Shown here in pieces: positions 63,533-64,000 of a DNA stretch of 64,000 bases. Below the pieces are notes generated by a model that was not told where the DNA came from, did not search any database, and worked only from the letters and a program-made list of their open reading frames with translations. Origin of the DNA: Pseudomonas sp. S31. Lineage in GTDB: Bacteria; Pseudomonadota; Gammaproteobacteria; Pseudomonadales; Pseudomonadaceae. Position 1 is the first letter of the stretch. Every line of letters begins with the position of its first letter. The stretch lies in contig NZ_JACVVE010000018.1 of NCBI RefSeq assembly GCF_016648105.1, positions 1 through 64,000 of the forward strand. Reading direction: 5' to 3'. The position numbers and the translations under genes are program-made.

Positions 63533-64000
63533 ATGCCTGTCGCTTCCAACCCCTTGTTGCAAGCCAGCACCCTCGGTGCGTCCTCCCGAGGGGCTGGCGC
63601 GGTGGCCGACAAATCGGCGCAGACAGCGGCAGGGCAGGGCGGCGGCTTCGATCAGGTGATGGCCAGCCAGGGCCGTGACAAGCCGTCGGTGCAGGTCGAC
63701 AAGGGCGCTCAGGCCAAGCCCAAGGACAAGCCCGATGCTGCTCAGGGCGGCAAGGCGGATGTCGCCGATAAACCGGCGGTTGCCGATGACGGCAACAAAT
63801 TGCCAGTGACCGACGACGCCACTGCGCAAGCCGATAACGACTCCGATGCCGCTGACAGCAGCCTGCTCGACGCCAGCCTGGTGGCCGGCCAAGTCACCGA
63901 TGCCCAGCCCGGCGCGCAGTTGATCCAGGCCCAGGCCGAAGCCGTGGCGCCGGTGTTGCAGGCGGCGGTTCAACAGCCGGTGGTGTTGCCCCAGGCGCAG
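63533..64000 (+). CDS. fliK: Flagellar hook-length control protein FliK (5' part)
   Basis: The reading frame is open from ATG 63533 (GGAG upstream) to the window edge, 156 residues visible. The N-terminal part is low-complexity, rich in Ala, Gln, Asp and Pro (DKPDAAQGGKADVADKPA), as in FliK. The conserved C-terminal domain that acts on FlhB lies outside. The name rests on the position after the hsb module and on composition. Confidence 0.85.
   Translation, partial: MPVASNPLLQASTLGASSRGAGAVADKSAQTAAGQGGGFDQVMASQGRDKPSVQVDKGAQAKPKDKPDAAQGGKADVADKPAVADDGNKLPVTDDATAQADNDSDAADSSLLDASLVAGQVTDAQPGAQLIQAQAEAVAPVLQAAVQQPVVLPQAQ

Overview
The window looks like the chromosome of a fluorescent Pseudomonas, most probably the P. 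putida group. The reasons are the bkdR/bkdA1A2B-lpdV branched-chain keto acid locus, the amrZ, fleQ and fleSR regulators, the Pseudomonas order of flagellar genes, and repeated pairs of the palindrome GTAGGAGCGGGTTTACCCGCG, a known Pseudomonas REP type. The DNA is GC-rich, except for the flagellin glycosylation genes and fliC.

Layout. (1) 1-9800: the 3' end of a tRNA-Arg(ACG), the Mg2+ channel mgtE, the ribbon-helix-helix regulator amrZ, an orphan phnN, a tRNA-Arg(CCT), an Hsp70/J-protein pair (hscC plus a membrane J protein) divergent from an unknown membrane protein and a DUF3829 lipoprotein, then a TauE/SafE permease. (2) 9890-17580: a catabolic cluster. It has a proline-racemase-family enzyme reading left, then rightward cupin, RidA, FAD oxidoreductase, D-2-hydroxyacid dehydrogenase, aldehyde dehydrogenase and a transporter. 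A pair of matching promoter-like elements lies between the two arms. The substrate is unknown; a hydroxyproline-like imino acid is my best guess. (3) 17626-23267: branched-chain 2-oxoacid dehydrogenase (bkdA1-bkdA2-bkdB-lpdV) and its Lrp-type activator bkdR. (4) 23416-24759: an MFS transporter.

(5) 24824-64000: a nearly complete early and middle flagellar cluster. Leftward: flgA, then flgM-flgN-flgZ. Rightward: cheV-cheR, flgBCDE, a small secreted protein, flgFGHIJKL, a KAS III-like enzyme. Two large glycosyltransferase genes lie on the opposite strand next to fliC. Then flaG, fliD-fliS-fliT, fleQ, fleSR, fliEFG, fliHIJ, the hsbA-hsbR-hptB signalling module and the start of fliK, which is cut by the window end.

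The regulatory hierarchy can be read in the DNA. Sigma54 signatures (GG-N10-GC) precede flgA, flgB, flgF, fleS, fliE and fliK, with a weaker one before fliD. Sigma28 (FliA) signatures precede flgM, fliC and probably cheV. FleQ activates the early sigma54 genes, FleSR the later ones, and FlgM restrains FliA until the hook is complete. FlgZ (PilZ) and AmrZ couple motility to c-di-GMP and biofilm decisions. HptB-HsbR-HsbA links sensor kinases to FlgM. The flagellin is probably decorated by the products of 41511-46072.

Start sites are my choices from ribosome-binding sites and family lengths. Functions are from protein-family recognition by eye; no searches were run.
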